Shown here piece after piece: positions 7,775 to 16,936 of a stretch of DNA of 64,000 nt. Position numbers and translations under genes: made by a program. Location of the stretch: NCBI RefSeq assembly GCF_019711195.1, contig NZ_CP081299.1, positions 3,224,001 to 3,288,000 on the forward strand. Reading direction: 5' to 3'. A model generated the notes under the pieces. That model had not been told where the DNA came from and did not search any database. It worked only from the letters and a program-made list of their open reading frames with translations. Source of the DNA: Dyadobacter sp. NIV53. GTDB taxonomy: Bacteria; Bacteroidota; Bacteroidia; Cytophagales; Spirosomataceae. Position 1 is the first letter of the stretch; each line of letters begins with the position of its first letter.

Positions 7775-9724
7775 ATGAAAAAAACTTTATTTAAATCCGT
7801 CTTTTTATTTTCCATTGTTGCTGCCCAGGTAACTTTCGGTCAGGAAATTTCTCTTGATCCTGTGACAGTTACTTCTTCTCTGATCGAAAAACGTGCGTCT
7901 GAAACGGGCAGGAATATAGCTGTCATTAAAGGTGATTATTTTCAAAATCTGCCGGTTCACAGTATTGATGATTTGTTGCGTTATGTTCCGGGTGTAGAAA
8001 TCCAGGCCCGTGGACCAATGGGCTCACAAAGTGATATTGTACTTCGTGGCGGTACGTTTCAGCAGGTTTTGGTGGTATTGGACGGTTTGCGGCTGAATGA
8101 TCCGAATACAGGTCATTTCAACAGTTATATTCCTATTGCGCCTTCAGAAATTGAACGGATCGAAGTATTAAAAGGCGCTTCATCTGCTATTTATGGTTCC
8201 GAGGCTGTTGGTGGCGTTATACATGTAATATCAAAAGCATTTGCAGCAAAACTACTGTCTGATGGATCTCCGGAAGAAAATTCTTCTGATAAAACGGCAT
8301 TAAATATTGGATTAACAGGTGGAGAATACGGATTAAAGAACGCAAATCTGGGTGCTTTTGTACAAAGAGATAAACTTGCCGTATCTGGCGGGTTGTTTTC
8401 CAATAATGCTACCGGCGTACAGCAAAGAGGGACGCGTGGATATTTTCATAATAACACAGCTTCCGTTTCAGCAAATTATGCGATTTCTCCGGATTTCAAC
8501 CTGGCATTAAGAAGCTCTTATGACAACCGGGATTTTGCTGCACAGAATTTCTATACAACTTCCAGGGCAGATACGGCAAACGAGCAGGTAAAAACATCCT
8601 GGAACCAAATTAAAGCTGGTTATAAAAAAGGCAAATCGGCGTTTTCTGTTGACGGAGGTTATAAATATGTCAAAGATCAGTACCTGTTCAATTCTGCTTC
8701 AATCCGTAATAACAGTAAGTCGCGGCTTTGGCAGGGGTTAATTACCTGGCAACAGTCTTTTACTAATAAAACGCAGCTTATAACGGGGCTCAATTACCAG
8801 CGTAAAAGCATTTCGTCCAACGACCGTGGTGATCATTCCATTAATCAGCTGGCTCCGTTCATTTCATTATCACAGCGGATCGGCGAATATTTTACAGTGA
8901 ATCCGTCTATCCGTTTCGACTGGCGCCAGCGAATTGGCACGGAAACTGTGCCGCAAGTAAATATCTCATTCAAAAAAGAAAAACTTCAATTACGTGGAAG
9001 TGCCGGAAAAACAATTCGTGATGCTGATTTTACAGAAAGATATAACAACTACAATAAGCCAATAGTAACTACCGGTAGTAAAATAGGCAGTCCCGGTTTG
9101 AAGGCAGAACGTTCCTTCAGTTATGAAGCCGGAGCTGATTTATTTCTAAATGATATAAAAGTATCAGGTACCTTTTTTCAGCGTTTACAAAAAGACCTGA
9201 TCGATTATACCAATACATCCTACGCGGAAATGCCACGAAAAGACAACCTCATTTCGACCGGGACTTATGCGTTGGCCAAAAATGTAGCGAGTGTGAATAC
9301 CACAGGTTTTGAAGTTGATCTTCAATATGCACGAACAATTAATGAAAAGCAAAAATTGTGGATTACAACAGGACTTACCCGGTTGAATAGCGCAAGCAGC
9401 GATTTGAAACCCACATTCTATGTTTCTTCCCACGCCAAATTTCTTATCAATTTTTCTGTTCTGTACCAATTTTCCGGATTTTCTGTGAGTGTTAATGGAT
9501 TATATAAAAGCAGAGCTGCACAGGAAGCAACATCCTTGCAAACTTCGGTTTCAAAAGAATATTTTATATTAAATGCCAAAGCGGAGTATGCATTTCTTAA
9601 GAAAACATTATCAGTTTTTGTTCAGGCCGATAATGCTTTTAATACTAAATACAGTGATTTATTGGGCTCTCAAATGCCCGGGAAATGGATGATGGGAGGA
9701 ATAAGGTACAGTTTTACAAATTAA
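7775..9724 (+). CDS. TonB-dependent outer-membrane receptor, BtuB-like
   Basis: A 649-residue receptor with a signal peptide (MKKTLFKSVFLFSIVAAQVTFG, cut near residue 22). The plug domain has the signatures SIDDLLRYVPGVEIQ, DIVLRGGTFQQVLVVLDGLRLNDP and IERIEVLKGASSAIYGSEAVGGVIHVISK. A beta-barrel follows, ending in an aromatic strand GKWMMGGIRYSFTN. ATG 7775 was chosen because the upstream in-frame start would put 16 polar residues before the signal peptide. The plug most resembles BtuB-type receptors, yet I see no cobalamin riboswitch in the 167-base leader, so the ligand is open (metal chelate, cobamide or other). Divergent from the MocR gene. Confidence 0.88.
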   Translation: MKKTLFKSVFLFSIVAAQVTFGQEISLDPVTVTSSLIEKRASETGRNIAVIKGDYFQNLPVHSIDDLLRYVPGVEIQARGPMGSQSDIVLRGGTFQQVLVVLDGLRLNDPNTGHFNSYIPIAPSEIERIEVLKGASSAIYGSEAVGGVIHVISKAFAAKLLSDGSPEENSSDKTALNIGLTGGEYGLKNANLGAFVQRDKLAVSGGLFSNNATGVQQRGTRGYFHNNTASVSANYAISPDFNLALRSSYDNRDFAAQNFYTTSRADTANEQVKTSWNQIKAGYKKGKSAFSVDGGYKYVKDQYLFNSASIRNNSKSRLWQGLITWQQSFTNKTQLITGLNYQRKSISSNDRGDHSINQLAPFISLSQRIGEYFTVNPSIRFDWRQRIGTETVPQVNISFKKEKLQLRGSAGKTIRDADFTERYNNYNKPIVTTGSKIGSPGLKAERSFSYEAGADLFLNDIKVSGTFFQRLQKDLIDYTNTSYAEMPRKDNLISTGTYALAKNVASVNTTGFEVDLQYARTINEKQKLWITTGLTRLNSASSDLKPTFYVSSHAKFLINFSVLYQFSGFSVSVNGLYKSRAAQEATSLQTSVSKEYFILNAKAEYAFLKKTLSVFVQADNAFNTKYSDLLGSQMPGKWMMGGIRYSFTN

Positions 9725-10028
9725 TCAGAGAAGCCGATATTTGACCTAAATAAAAAAAGCCAAGTAAACAATAAATTAATACACCTATTTATGAATTAAT
9801 TGTGAATTTTACTTTGTTTATAAAAGTAATTCTACTATTTTTATTAAAAATGTAAAATAAATTTACAGATAGTGTATTTTTTTGCTAACATTTTTTTTAC
9901 AATAGATATAAGCGTAATCAAAGAGTACTGTAGTTTTATTTAATCATACTCAACTTAATCCGGAATCTTCAAAAGTACAATTAGAGGAATTACGCCTGTT
10001 AAATGAATTGTTGTTAAAAAAAACGAAG
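9725..10028. other. AT-rich intergenic region, no gene seen
   Basis: About 300 bases between the TonB receptor and the histidine kinase gene. It is strongly AT-rich with poly-A/T tracts; no coding frame, RNA gene or convincing TAnnTTTG box was found. It presumably holds the kinase promoter. Confidence 0.5.
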
Positions 10029-11327
10029 ATGGAAACAATTTACAATTGTAGCCCAAATCTATTTAAAATAATGGTTGAGAGATTACCGGTAGCGGCAATT
10101 ATCCTTGATCATAATTTTAATCACATTTATTCTAATCCGGCATTCCTGAATTTTTCCGGATTAAGTTCTTCACAAATTGTACTCAGGGATTGGTCGCTGT
10201 TTCTTGATAGCAACGATAAGGAGTCATTATTTCATTTGCTGTCCGAAATAAATGCTTCCGGAGCGTTTTCTGAGGATAAGTCACTGACAATTTTTAAAAA
10301 CAAAGGCAGCAATAATTCCCCGGCGGTGGTCATAACACCGATGAATGATCCCACAACGGCGAATATTTATTTACTTTCTTTTTCAATACCAGCTGCTCAG
10401 GAATATAACTACGAACTCACAGTCACAAATGCACCAACACAAGAATTAATACATAAAAAAGCGGCGCGTTACAGTCCAAAAAATGTAATTAAAAATAAAA
10501 TTCAAAATCAGAAATTAGCAAAAAATCAAATTCTGAGAAATCAGTCTGGTACAGAAGAATATATTGCCAGTTTGAAAAAGGCAAATGAACTCAAAGATAA
10601 AATTTTAGCCATTATTTCCCATGATCTCCGCGGGCCGATCACTTCATTGAAAGCCCTGAGTTCCAGCTATTTTTTTGAAGAACTTACAGTTGCGGAAAGA
10701 AACGGGTTCAGAGAAAGCTTGTTAAAACAGCTTGATGCAGTATGTGACCTTACTGAAAATTTGCTGCGGTGGGCTACATTGTCTTTTTTGAAACAGGACT
10801 CAGTTGAAAGCAAAGCACTGAATATATTTGAAATTGTGAAACAGAATATAGAACTGGTCAGTCAGCATGCACTTTCAAAAAGCATTGTGATACTCAATAA
10901 AATCCCCGATGGTATCATGACAAGAGCAAACAGGGACCAGATTGATATTGTGATCAGGAATCTTATTTCTAACGCAATTAAATATACTCCAGCCAATGGC
11001 ACAGTAAGTATCTCGGGTGTTGATTTACAAACACATACACAAATCTGCATCACAGATACCGGCATTGGAATTACCAAAGAACAACTCTCAAAATTATTCA
11101 CTTATTCACATAGTAATACTTATGGCACTGACGGAGAAAAAGGGACCGGCCTCGGATTGCTGTTATGTAAGGAATACGTGGAGTTTAATGGTGGAAAAAT
11201 ATCTGTTTCCAGTGAGGTAAATACGGGTACAACCATTGTTATAGAACTTCCCAATGCTGAAATAAGTCATAAAAACTATAATGCCGCTAATAGTCCCGCC
11301 AAAATAGAAGTTGCCAAAGCGGCTTGA
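10029..11327 (+). CDS. PAS-domain sensor histidine kinase, apparently cytosolic
   Basis: A 432-residue kinase without clear membrane helices. A PAS domain (about residues 15-115: ERLPVAAIILDHNFNHIYSNPAFLNFSG) is followed by a basic linker. HisKA contains the phospho-acceptor His in LAIISHDLRGPITSLKALSS. HATPase_c shows the N-box VIRNLISNAIKYTP, the G1 box DTGIGI and the G2 box GTGLGLLLCKEYVEFNGG. ATG 10029 is preferred to the TTG at 10008, since it follows a purine-rich stretch. No response regulator lies nearby, so it is an orphan in this window. The signal is unknown. Confidence 0.9.
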   Translation: METIYNCSPNLFKIMVERLPVAAIILDHNFNHIYSNPAFLNFSGLSSSQIVLRDWSLFLDSNDKESLFHLLSEINASGAFSEDKSLTIFKNKGSNNSPAVVITPMNDPTTANIYLLSFSIPAAQEYNYELTVTNAPTQELIHKKAARYSPKNVIKNKIQNQKLAKNQILRNQSGTEEYIASLKKANELKDKILAIISHDLRGPITSLKALSSSYFFEELTVAERNGFRESLLKQLDAVCDLTENLLRWATLSFLKQDSVESKALNIFEIVKQNIELVSQHALSKSIVILNKIPDGIMTRANRDQIDIVIRNLISNAIKYTPANGTVSISGVDLQTHTQICITDTGIGITKEQLSKLFTYSHSNTYGTDGEKGTGLGLLLCKEYVEFNGGKISVSSEVNTGTTIVIELPNAEISHKNYNAANSPAKIEVAKAA

Positions 11328-11689
11328 TCTGTACCTTTTTGTTTTCTTCAATTTCCAGGTTGCTTTGTTGCATCGCCTTTAAACTTGGTCTATACTAATA
11401 ATTTCCTGTTATAGATTAATTGGAATATTAAAATCTATACACTTAATTGAATTTTTGCAACAACACTATTTATATAGATTATTAATTATTTAGGTCAGAT
11501 ATACGAGTTCACCCCAAATTGGTGATTATATTGATTAATAAGCAATTACTTCTTAAAAAATATTAAATAACTCACAATCAATTATTTAATATTAAAAATT
11601 TATTTCAAAGTTCATCTCAATCTTTTTTATATCGGTGCTTTCACCCCAAAAACAATGTAAAATACTCTTTCACCTATTAGTTTTGAGAT
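11328..11689. other. Long AT-rich leader with repeated TTCACCCCAAA
   Basis: A 362-base gap with no coding frame. The 11-mer TTCACCCCAAA occurs at 11508-11518 and again at 11640-11650, each next to a complementary GGTG that could form a short hairpin. The rest is poly-A/T-rich. It leads into the 30-codon ORF at 11690, so it may be an untranslated leader or hold the promoter. Confidence 0.4.
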
Positions 11690-11782
11690 ATGAAAGTAGT
11701 TAAGCAGTGGTTTGTATTTAATACAGATCGCCTTCACTATCAGAGTAAGCTCTACTCTAAAAAGTTACTACCAAAGAAATAA
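11690..11782 (+). CDS. Possible 30-residue small protein
   Basis: ATG to TAA, 30 codons. The product is basic: it starts MKVVKQWFVFNTDR, ends SKKLLPKK, and has nine lysines and two tryptophan/tyrosine-rich patches. Support is positional: it is the only ORF in a 620-base gap and is followed after 20 bases by a strong intrinsic terminator, so something is transcribed here on the plus strand. I recognise no family. The alternative is a non-coding RNA ending at the same terminator. Confidence 0.4.
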   Translation: MKVVKQWFVFNTDRLHYQSKLYSKKLLPKK

Positions 11783-11802
11783 ACTCAACGTTATCTTCAT
11801 TT

Positions 11803-11838
11803 AGAAAACCTCGCCGGACTGGTGAGGTTTTCTTGTTT
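11803..11838 (+). terminator. Strong intrinsic terminator after the small ORF
   Basis: A 13-bp stem (AGAAAACCTCGCC with its complement, one G-U pair), a 5-base loop, then TTGTTTT. It is a textbook rho-independent terminator on the plus strand. Confidence 0.85.
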
Positions 11839-11951
11839 TCACACGTTTGTTTAAATTAATTTTTATTGCCCGTTTACTTTTTCTTTTACTGACAACAACT
11901 ATAAATTCCTGTATTTGATCGAATTTTGCAATCAATCATCAGCATTCATCA

Positions 11952-12551
11952 ATGACCCGCCACCGGTATTTTATTATTAACAAGCCTGCAAATATGGTTT
12001 CCCAGTTTGTCAGTCCTGATGACGTGCGCTTACTTGGTGACCTGCAATATGACTTTCCGGAAGGTACTCATGCAATAGGAAGGCTCGACAGCCATTCGGA
12101 AGGCTTGCTGATATTAACTACAAACAAAAAAGTAACAAATTTACTGTTTCAGGGAGAAGCTCCTCATAGGCGTACATATCTGGTACATGTTGGCCACGTA
12201 GTCACGCTTGAAACCTTGCACACGCTAAGGACAGGAATTGGCATTCAGATCAAGGGCGGAATAGAATATGTTACTTCGCCTTGTGAGGTCGAAATTGTTG
12301 CCAAACCTGCAAATTTATCTATCGAAAAAGGAGAAGAACGGGACATACCGCACACCTGGCTGCTTATCACCCTGACAGAAGGGAAATACCATCAGGTAAG
12401 AAAAATGGTGAGAACAGCCCGGCACCGTTGCAAACGGCTGATCAGGATGAGTATCGAAAATCTTACGCTCGATGATATGAAACCTGGTGAAGTGCGGGAA
12501 ATTGAGGAAAATGATTTTTTCCAGAAATTAAAAATCGGAAACTGGAAATAA
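11952..12551 (+). CDS. rRNA pseudouridine synthase, RluE/RsuA family
   Basis: A 199-residue pseudouridine synthase of the RsuA/RluB/RluE family, without the N-terminal S4 domain (as in RluE). The catalytic Asp is in GRLDSHSEGLLIL, an early motif is FIINKPANMVSQF, and the later binding motifs are RRTYLVHV and GKYHQVRKMVRTARHRCKRLIRMSI. RluE modifies U2457 of 23S rRNA in Escherichia coli; the same target is likely but inferred. It stands alone, with the YccF gene about 150 bases downstream on the same strand. Confidence 0.88.
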   Translation: MTRHRYFIINKPANMVSQFVSPDDVRLLGDLQYDFPEGTHAIGRLDSHSEGLLILTTNKKVTNLLFQGEAPHRRTYLVHVGHVVTLETLHTLRTGIGIQIKGGIEYVTSPCEVEIVAKPANLSIEKGEERDIPHTWLLITLTEGKYHQVRKMVRTARHRCKRLIRMSIENLTLDDMKPGEVREIEENDFFQKLKIGNWK

Positions 12552-12698
12552 TGTATGGTGACATTTCCTTAAACCGTAGAAAGACCGGTAAAACGGAGTG
12601 TTTGCCAATTATCAAAAATATGTTCTTACTGTTATAAGCCTGGTTACTTTTACCACGTTGGTAATTCGTTTATCCTGGATTGAAATAAAATATTGGCT

Positions 12699-13067
12699 AT
12701 GAATTTAATCGGTAATATTATCTGGCTTGTTTTCGGAGGTTTTGTGGTATTTCTACAATATATGATTTCCGGCTTTGTGCTCTGTCTTACTATCATTGGA
12801 ATCCCGTTTGGCATTCAATGTTTCAAAATAGGATTTCTGACGTTGCTTCCGTTTGGCAGGGAAGTACGCGAAATACCGGGCAACACAGGTTGTTTGTCAA
12901 CCATTTTCAATATTATCTGGATTGTCATAGGCGGTATCTGGATCGCCTTAACTCATCTGTTTTTCGGAATTTTGCTCGCTATCACCATCATTGGATTACC
13001 TTTTGCCAAGCAGCATTTTAAACTGATGAGTTTATCTTTCACACCATTCGGAAAAGAAATTCATTGA
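12699..13067 (+). CDS. YccF domain-containing membrane protein
   Basis: A 122-residue inner-membrane protein made of two tandem YccF repeats (DUF307): each has a hydrophobic helix followed by the hallmark IIGIPFGIQCFKIGFLTLLPFGREV and, in the second copy, IIGLPFAKQHFKLMSLSFTPFGKEI. Four membrane segments are apparent. The true start is the ATG at 12699, not the TTG two codons upstream. Function is unknown in the literature I can recall. Single gene, followed by a hairpin. Confidence 0.88.
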   Translation: MNLIGNIIWLVFGGFVVFLQYMISGFVLCLTIIGIPFGIQCFKIGFLTLLPFGREVREIPGNTGCLSTIFNIIWIVIGGIWIALTHLFFGILLAITIIGLPFAKQHFKLMSLSFTPFGKEIH

Positions 13068-13073
13068 TTATAA

Positions 13074-13114
13074 AGGCAGTAACAAGCTTGTCAACAGCAA
13101 ACGTGTTACTGCCT
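13074..13114. terminator. Inverted repeat between converging genes
   Basis: AGGCAGTAACA and its complement, an 11-bp perfect stem with a 19-base loop, between the stops of the YccF gene (plus) and the phosphatase gene (minus). The U-tract is poor on both strands, so termination is plausible but weakly supported. Confidence 0.45.
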
Positions 13115-13120
13115 CCAGGT

Positions 13121-14392
13121 TTATTCCACAATCCAGCGGTTGAGATTATTGTATTTTGCTTCCAAAACAATTTTGAAAAATCCGGATGGATATTTTGATA
13201 TATCTACTTCTGCTTTTTCATTGGTAACAGGCACTTCGTCCATTAAAAAATACTGATCCCTTTCCCCTTCTTTAAAATGGTTGGTGGTTGAAATCCATAT
13301 TTTCACTTTTCCTTCCTGATCCAGGGTTTTCCAATTCAGGCTTATTTTATTATTTACCTTCTTTACCGTTGGATAGATAATAGAAAGTTTACCCGTTATG
13401 GATACTCCATCTATTTCAAATGACTGTTCTTTGGGAATATAAATATCTAAATGTCTTGCAATTGCGGGCATAATGTCGATGATTCCGGGGATATTAGCAG
13501 GGGCAATCCTATTGGTCGCCAGTGATGTATTAAAACTGGCATTTAAATCTTTCGCGTTGGTAACGATCCACGTTCCTCTTTCACGGTCCGATTGTCCACC
13601 ATGCCCTTTTCCGGTTTTAGAATCACGGCCATGATCTGTGGTAATTACTACCAGCCAGTCTTCATTAAAATTTTTCTCCCGGTATTGCACCGCCTTCCAC
13701 AACCGGCCCATTTGATCGTCCATCATTTGAATCGCTTTATGGAACTGGTCACTGTCACCATATTTATGCCCCATATCATCCGTATATTCCAGATATACCC
13801 ACGACAGGTCCGGACTATTGGACTGAATATACGAGGCTGTTTCGTCTACTACCTTTTCATCAATCTGATGGATGTATTGTTTTTCTTTGTCATGTGGAAA
13901 ATGAATAGTATCAAGTTCAAAACCATCAAAAGGATAATTGATACGGATTTTGTTGGTTTCTGGTAAATTTTCTCCGATCAGTCTGGTCCGGTTATCGAGC
14001 CAGGTGGAAAAGACAGCACTTCTCTTATTTGGGTATTGTTCCTTCAAAAAACGAAAAATGGTCCAGTAATTATAATTTGGATCTTTGATATCATTATCCC
14101 AGACATTATGCTTATTGACCCAGCTACCAGTCAGCAAGCTGTTGTAACCCACTGCTGAAATAGTCGGTGTTTCAGAATATGTCCCCCTTTCGCCGCCAAC
14201 ATGTGCCCTTGTATAACCGCCGATTTTCGCTATGGCATCCAGGTTAGGTGTAGCAATTTTCTCTTTCGAATCGCTTGAAATCCCATCTACTATCACAAAA
14301 AGTGTTTTCTTGATTTTCTGTGCATATGTCATTTCATATCCGCAGAACGAAAACAATAAAAAGAACAGTACTCTACTTTTATTAATGGACAT
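13121..14392 (-). CDS. Secreted alkaline-phosphatase-superfamily hydrolase (NPP-like)
   Basis: A 423-residue protein with an N-terminal signal peptide (MSINKSRVLFFLLFSFCGYEMTYAQ in two parts, cut after AQ). The phosphodiesterase/nucleotide-pyrophosphatase fold shows FVIVDGISSD (first metal Asp), ETPTISAVGYNSLLTG (probable nucleophile region), YLEYTDDMGHKYG (Asp and His metal ligands) and TTDHGRDSKTGKGHGG (second metal site). A C-terminal domain of about 80 residues looks like a fibronectin-type beta fold. It probably cleaves a phosphodiester or phosphomonoester in the periplasm; the substrate is unknown. Confidence 0.85.
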   Translation of the reverse strand: MSINKSRVLFFLLFSFCGYEMTYAQKIKKTLFVIVDGISSDSKEKIATPNLDAIAKIGGYTRAHVGGERGTYSETPTISAVGYNSLLTGSWVNKHNVWDNDIKDPNYNYWTIFRFLKEQYPNKRSAVFSTWLDNRTRLIGENLPETNKIRINYPFDGFELDTIHFPHDKEKQYIHQIDEKVVDETASYIQSNSPDLSWVYLEYTDDMGHKYGDSDQFHKAIQMMDDQMGRLWKAVQYREKNFNEDWLVVITTDHGRDSKTGKGHGGQSDRERGTWIVTNAKDLNASFNTSLATNRIAPANIPGIIDIMPAIARHLDIYIPKEQSFEIDGVSITGKLSIIYPTVKKVNNKISLNWKTLDQEGKVKIWISTTNHFKEGERDQYFLMDEVPVTNEKAEVDISKYPSGFFKIVLEAKYNNLNRWIVE

Positions 14393-14419
14393 GGCAGATA
14401 AGATTTTAAATTTGGTTAC

Positions 14420-14467
14420 AAAAGTAAAATAGCAGCCCGGTATTACACAGGCTGCTATTTTACTTTT
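14420..14467 (-). terminator. Terminator with an 18-bp perfect stem
   Basis: AAAAGTAAAATAGCAGCC and its exact complement enclose 12 bases. It lies 22 bases after the lipoprotein gene, with A/T tracts built into the stem that allow termination on either strand. A TACTTTTG box (14419-14426), which could serve the phosphatase gene, is inside the same stem. Confidence 0.8.
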
Positions 14468-14488
14468 ATGTTAATTCATCGGCAAAAA

Positions 14489-14904
14489 TTATTCACCAAG
14501 TAATTCCTTACGTTTTTTAACAAAAATTTCTTTTGTTTTTTCAAGCTTAATTTTTTCCGCTGCTGACGCTTTCGCAATTTTAGCATCAAGACGGTCGATT
14601 TCATTAGTAACCGCAACATATTCTGCGTGCGCCGATGCACTTAGCTTATCAGCTTTTGAATCTGCTGCGTCAGCTGTTTTGTTTGCAGCATCTTTTACAT
14701 CTGAAACCGCTTCTTTACCCGCGTCTTTCACATCTGTTGCAACCTCTTCAGCACCTTCTTTTGTGTCTGCCGCAGCTTCCTTAACATCTTCGCTCACTGC
14801 TTCAGTTGCTTCTTTGGATTCCTCCTTCGCTTTTTTCGAGCAGGAAGAAAGAGTAAAAACGCCCAGCAAAAGTGCAAATCCAATATTTAAAAAGTCTTTT
14901 TCAT
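14489..14904 (-). CDS. Small lipoprotein with amphipathic repeats; start region frameshifted
   Basis: The clear part is 126 residues from a TTG at 14869: LSSC lipobox, then an Ala/Glu/Lys/Asp-rich helix with a degenerate 11-residue rhythm (DVKEAAADTKEGAEEVATD and later DVKDAGKEA, DVKDAANKT), and a charged coiled-coil tail. From TTG the hydrophobic signal would be too short. An ATG at 14904 starts MKKTF and hits a stop; adding one base to the run at 14889-14893 would give MKKTFLNIGFALLLGVFTLSSC, a perfect lipoprotein signal. So the gene very probably begins at 14904 and the base is missing. The repeat type resembles LEA/apolipoprotein-like stress proteins; the role is unknown. Confidence 0.7.
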
Positions 14905-15019
14905 TTGGTGTGGAATTTGATTTATTAATAAGTGTAAATAATATTCTAAGTAAAATCTTGTCTTTGGTAAATAGGACGCGAAATAAAAATCAGGTAACAA
15001 AAAAAGAATACGCTTTTGT

Positions 15020-15508
15020 TTATTGTTTCTGATCTGCAATGTCTTTCTTCTTTTTATTAAAAACATAAACCACTCCAAAATGGCTTTTCAAAACCCCACT
15101 GTCAAAACCGTCTTTGACATAGGGATTGAGTTCCAGGGCAAGCTGAATTTGCCTGTTTTGAGGAAGCGGAGCAATACGCACGCCGACATTAACCGAATAT
15201 CCGTCAATCGTAATCAGATCTGCATCAGAATCCGCAATACGGTATAAAGGATTCAACCTTACACCGCCGCCAATATACCATTGTACTACTTCTCCCCTTT
15301 TCAGGTTAAACATTGGAAGTATATCTACACTCAGGCTACTGAACAATGAGTTAGTCTGAAAACGTGAATCCAGCCAGACTGCCCTTTTGGGATTGGTACT
15401 CACCGATAGCAAACTACTCCATGGATAATACCCTACAGATGGTTGTGCTTTAAGGTTTTCGCGGCTGCATAGCGTGAATAAGATAAGCAGTAAAATTACT
15501 TTTTTCAT
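15020..15508 (-). CDS. Small outer-membrane beta-barrel-like protein, uncharacterised
   Basis: A 162-residue protein with a signal peptide (MKKVILLLILFTLCSRENLKAQ). The mature part alternates hydrophobic residues as in beta strands (YIGGGVRLNPLYRIADS, YSVNVGVRIAPLPQNRQIQLALELNPYV) and ends with SHFGVVYVFNKKKK. It is short for a barrel of eight strands, so a partial barrel or a small porin-like fold is likely. I do not recognise a named family. The following lipoprotein gene starts about 115 bases downstream. Confidence 0.65.
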   Translation of the reverse strand: MKKVILLLILFTLCSRENLKAQPSVGYYPWSSLLSVSTNPKRAVWLDSRFQTNSLFSSLSVDILPMFNLKRGEVVQWYIGGGVRLNPLYRIADSDADLITIDGYSVNVGVRIAPLPQNRQIQLALELNPYVKDGFDSGVLKSHFGVVYVFNKKKKDIADQKQ

Positions 15509-15552
15509 GATGAAATAATAAAACCAGAAACTGGCATGATGCTAAGAATAAA

Positions 15553-16875
15553 CTAACGGCGCATTGCTTTGCCAAGTTTTCCAGCTGCCTGCATCGTGTT
15601 CATTTTCTTCATCATCTTTCTCATTTCATCAAACTGCTTGATTAAGTTATTCACCTGTAAAATGGATGTTCCGCTGCCCGTTGCAATTCTTTTCTTACGG
15701 CTTCCGTCAATCATATCAGGATTTTCACGTTCCTTTTTAGTCATGGACTGGATAATTGCCTCGATTGGTTTGAAAGATTCATTATCAATGTCCATATCTT
15801 TCATCGCATTGCCCATTCCCGGAATCATACCAATCAGATCTTTGACATTGCCCATCTTTTTGATCTGCTGTAACTGGCCCAGAAAATCGTCAAAATCAAA
15901 TTTATTCTGACGCATTTTGGCGTTGATGCGTTTGGCTTCGTCTTCGTCAAATGCCTGCTGGGCACGTTCAACAAGAGAAATAACATCACCCATTCCCAGA
16001 ATCCGGCTCGCCATACGATCCGGATAGAAAGAATCAAGTGCTTCCATTTTTTCACCTGTACTAATGTACTTGATAGGTTTATCGACAATCTGCCGAATGG
16101 AAAGAGCAGCCCCACCACGTGCGTCACCGTCTAATTTAGTAAGGACAACACCGTCAAAATTCAGCCTTTCATTAAAGGTTTTTGCAGTATTTACTGCATC
16201 CTGTCCGGTCATGGAATCCACTACAAACAGAATTTCGGAAGGATTAACAGCAGATTTGATATCCTGTACCTCCTGCATCATCACTTCATCCACTGCCAGA
16301 CGACCGGCTGTATCTATAATGACAATTTTCTTACCTATTTTTCTTGCATGCGCAATGGCATTTTTGGCAATTTCAACAGGATTTTTGTTTTCTAGTTCGG
16401 AATATACCTCAACTCCAACCTGTTCTGCCAGTACTTTAAGCTGTTCTATCGCAGCCGGACGATAAACGTCACAAGCAGTTAAAAGAACTTGCCTGCCTTG
16501 TTTTTTAAGCAAATAGGCCAGTTTTCCGGTGAATGTCGTTTTACCCGAACCCTGTAAACCTGCAATTAATATAACAGCCGGATCACCTTTGATGTTAATT
16601 CCTTCTGCCTGGCCGCCCATCAGCTCAGTCAGTTCTTCCTGAACAATCTTAACAAACATCTGGCCAGGTTCAACCGATATCAGAATTTTGCGGTCAAGCG
16701 CTTTTTCCCTGATCCTGTCAGTAATATCCTTGGCAACCTTGAAGTTAACATCCGCATCTACCAATGCTTTACGAACCTCCTTAGTAGTTGCAGCAACATT
16801 TATATCTGAAATTCTATCCTTTCCTTTTAGTGTGCGAAAGGCATTATTAAGCTTATCCTGTAAGTTTTCAAACAT
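15553..16875 (-). CDS. ffh: Signal recognition particle protein Ffh (SRP54)
   Basis: A 440-residue GTPase that binds signal sequences of nascent membrane proteins and docks to FtsY. The N domain (four-helix bundle) is followed by the G domain with GLQGSGKTTF (G1), DTAGRLAVDEVMM (G3) and TKLDGDARGG (G4). The methionine-rich M domain covers about residues 300-440 (IGMIPGMGN, then a C-terminal KKMNTMQAAGKLGKAM), which binds SRP RNA and signal peptides. Length and order match the family. Own promoter upstream; downstream genes are unrelated. Confidence 0.97.
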   Translation of the reverse strand: MFENLQDKLNNAFRTLKGKDRISDINVAATTKEVRKALVDADVNFKVAKDITDRIREKALDRKILISVEPGQMFVKIVQEELTELMGGQAEGINIKGDPAVILIAGLQGSGKTTFTGKLAYLLKKQGRQVLLTACDVYRPAAIEQLKVLAEQVGVEVYSELENKNPVEIAKNAIAHARKIGKKIVIIDTAGRLAVDEVMMQEVQDIKSAVNPSEILFVVDSMTGQDAVNTAKTFNERLNFDGVVLTKLDGDARGGAALSIRQIVDKPIKYISTGEKMEALDSFYPDRMASRILGMGDVISLVERAQQAFDEDEAKRINAKMRQNKFDFDDFLGQLQQIKKMGNVKDLIGMIPGMGNAMKDMDIDNESFKPIEAIIQSMTKKERENPDMIDGSRKKRIATGSGTSILQVNNLIKQFDEMRKMMKKMNTMQAAGKLGKAMRR

Positions 16876-16917
16876 GGAATGATATGTATGATTCTGAACC
16901 CTAATTGAAATAATTCA

Positions 16918-16925
16918 CAAAGGTA
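16918..16925 (-). promoter_or_regulatory. ffh promoter, -7 box TACCTTTG
   Basis: A perfect Bacteroidota -7 box (TAnnTTTG) on the minus strand, 43 bases before the ffh ATG. A TTTC sits about 21 bases further upstream where TTTG is expected. The transcription start should be near 16911. Confidence 0.5.
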
Positions 16926-16936
16926 TAAATAAAATA

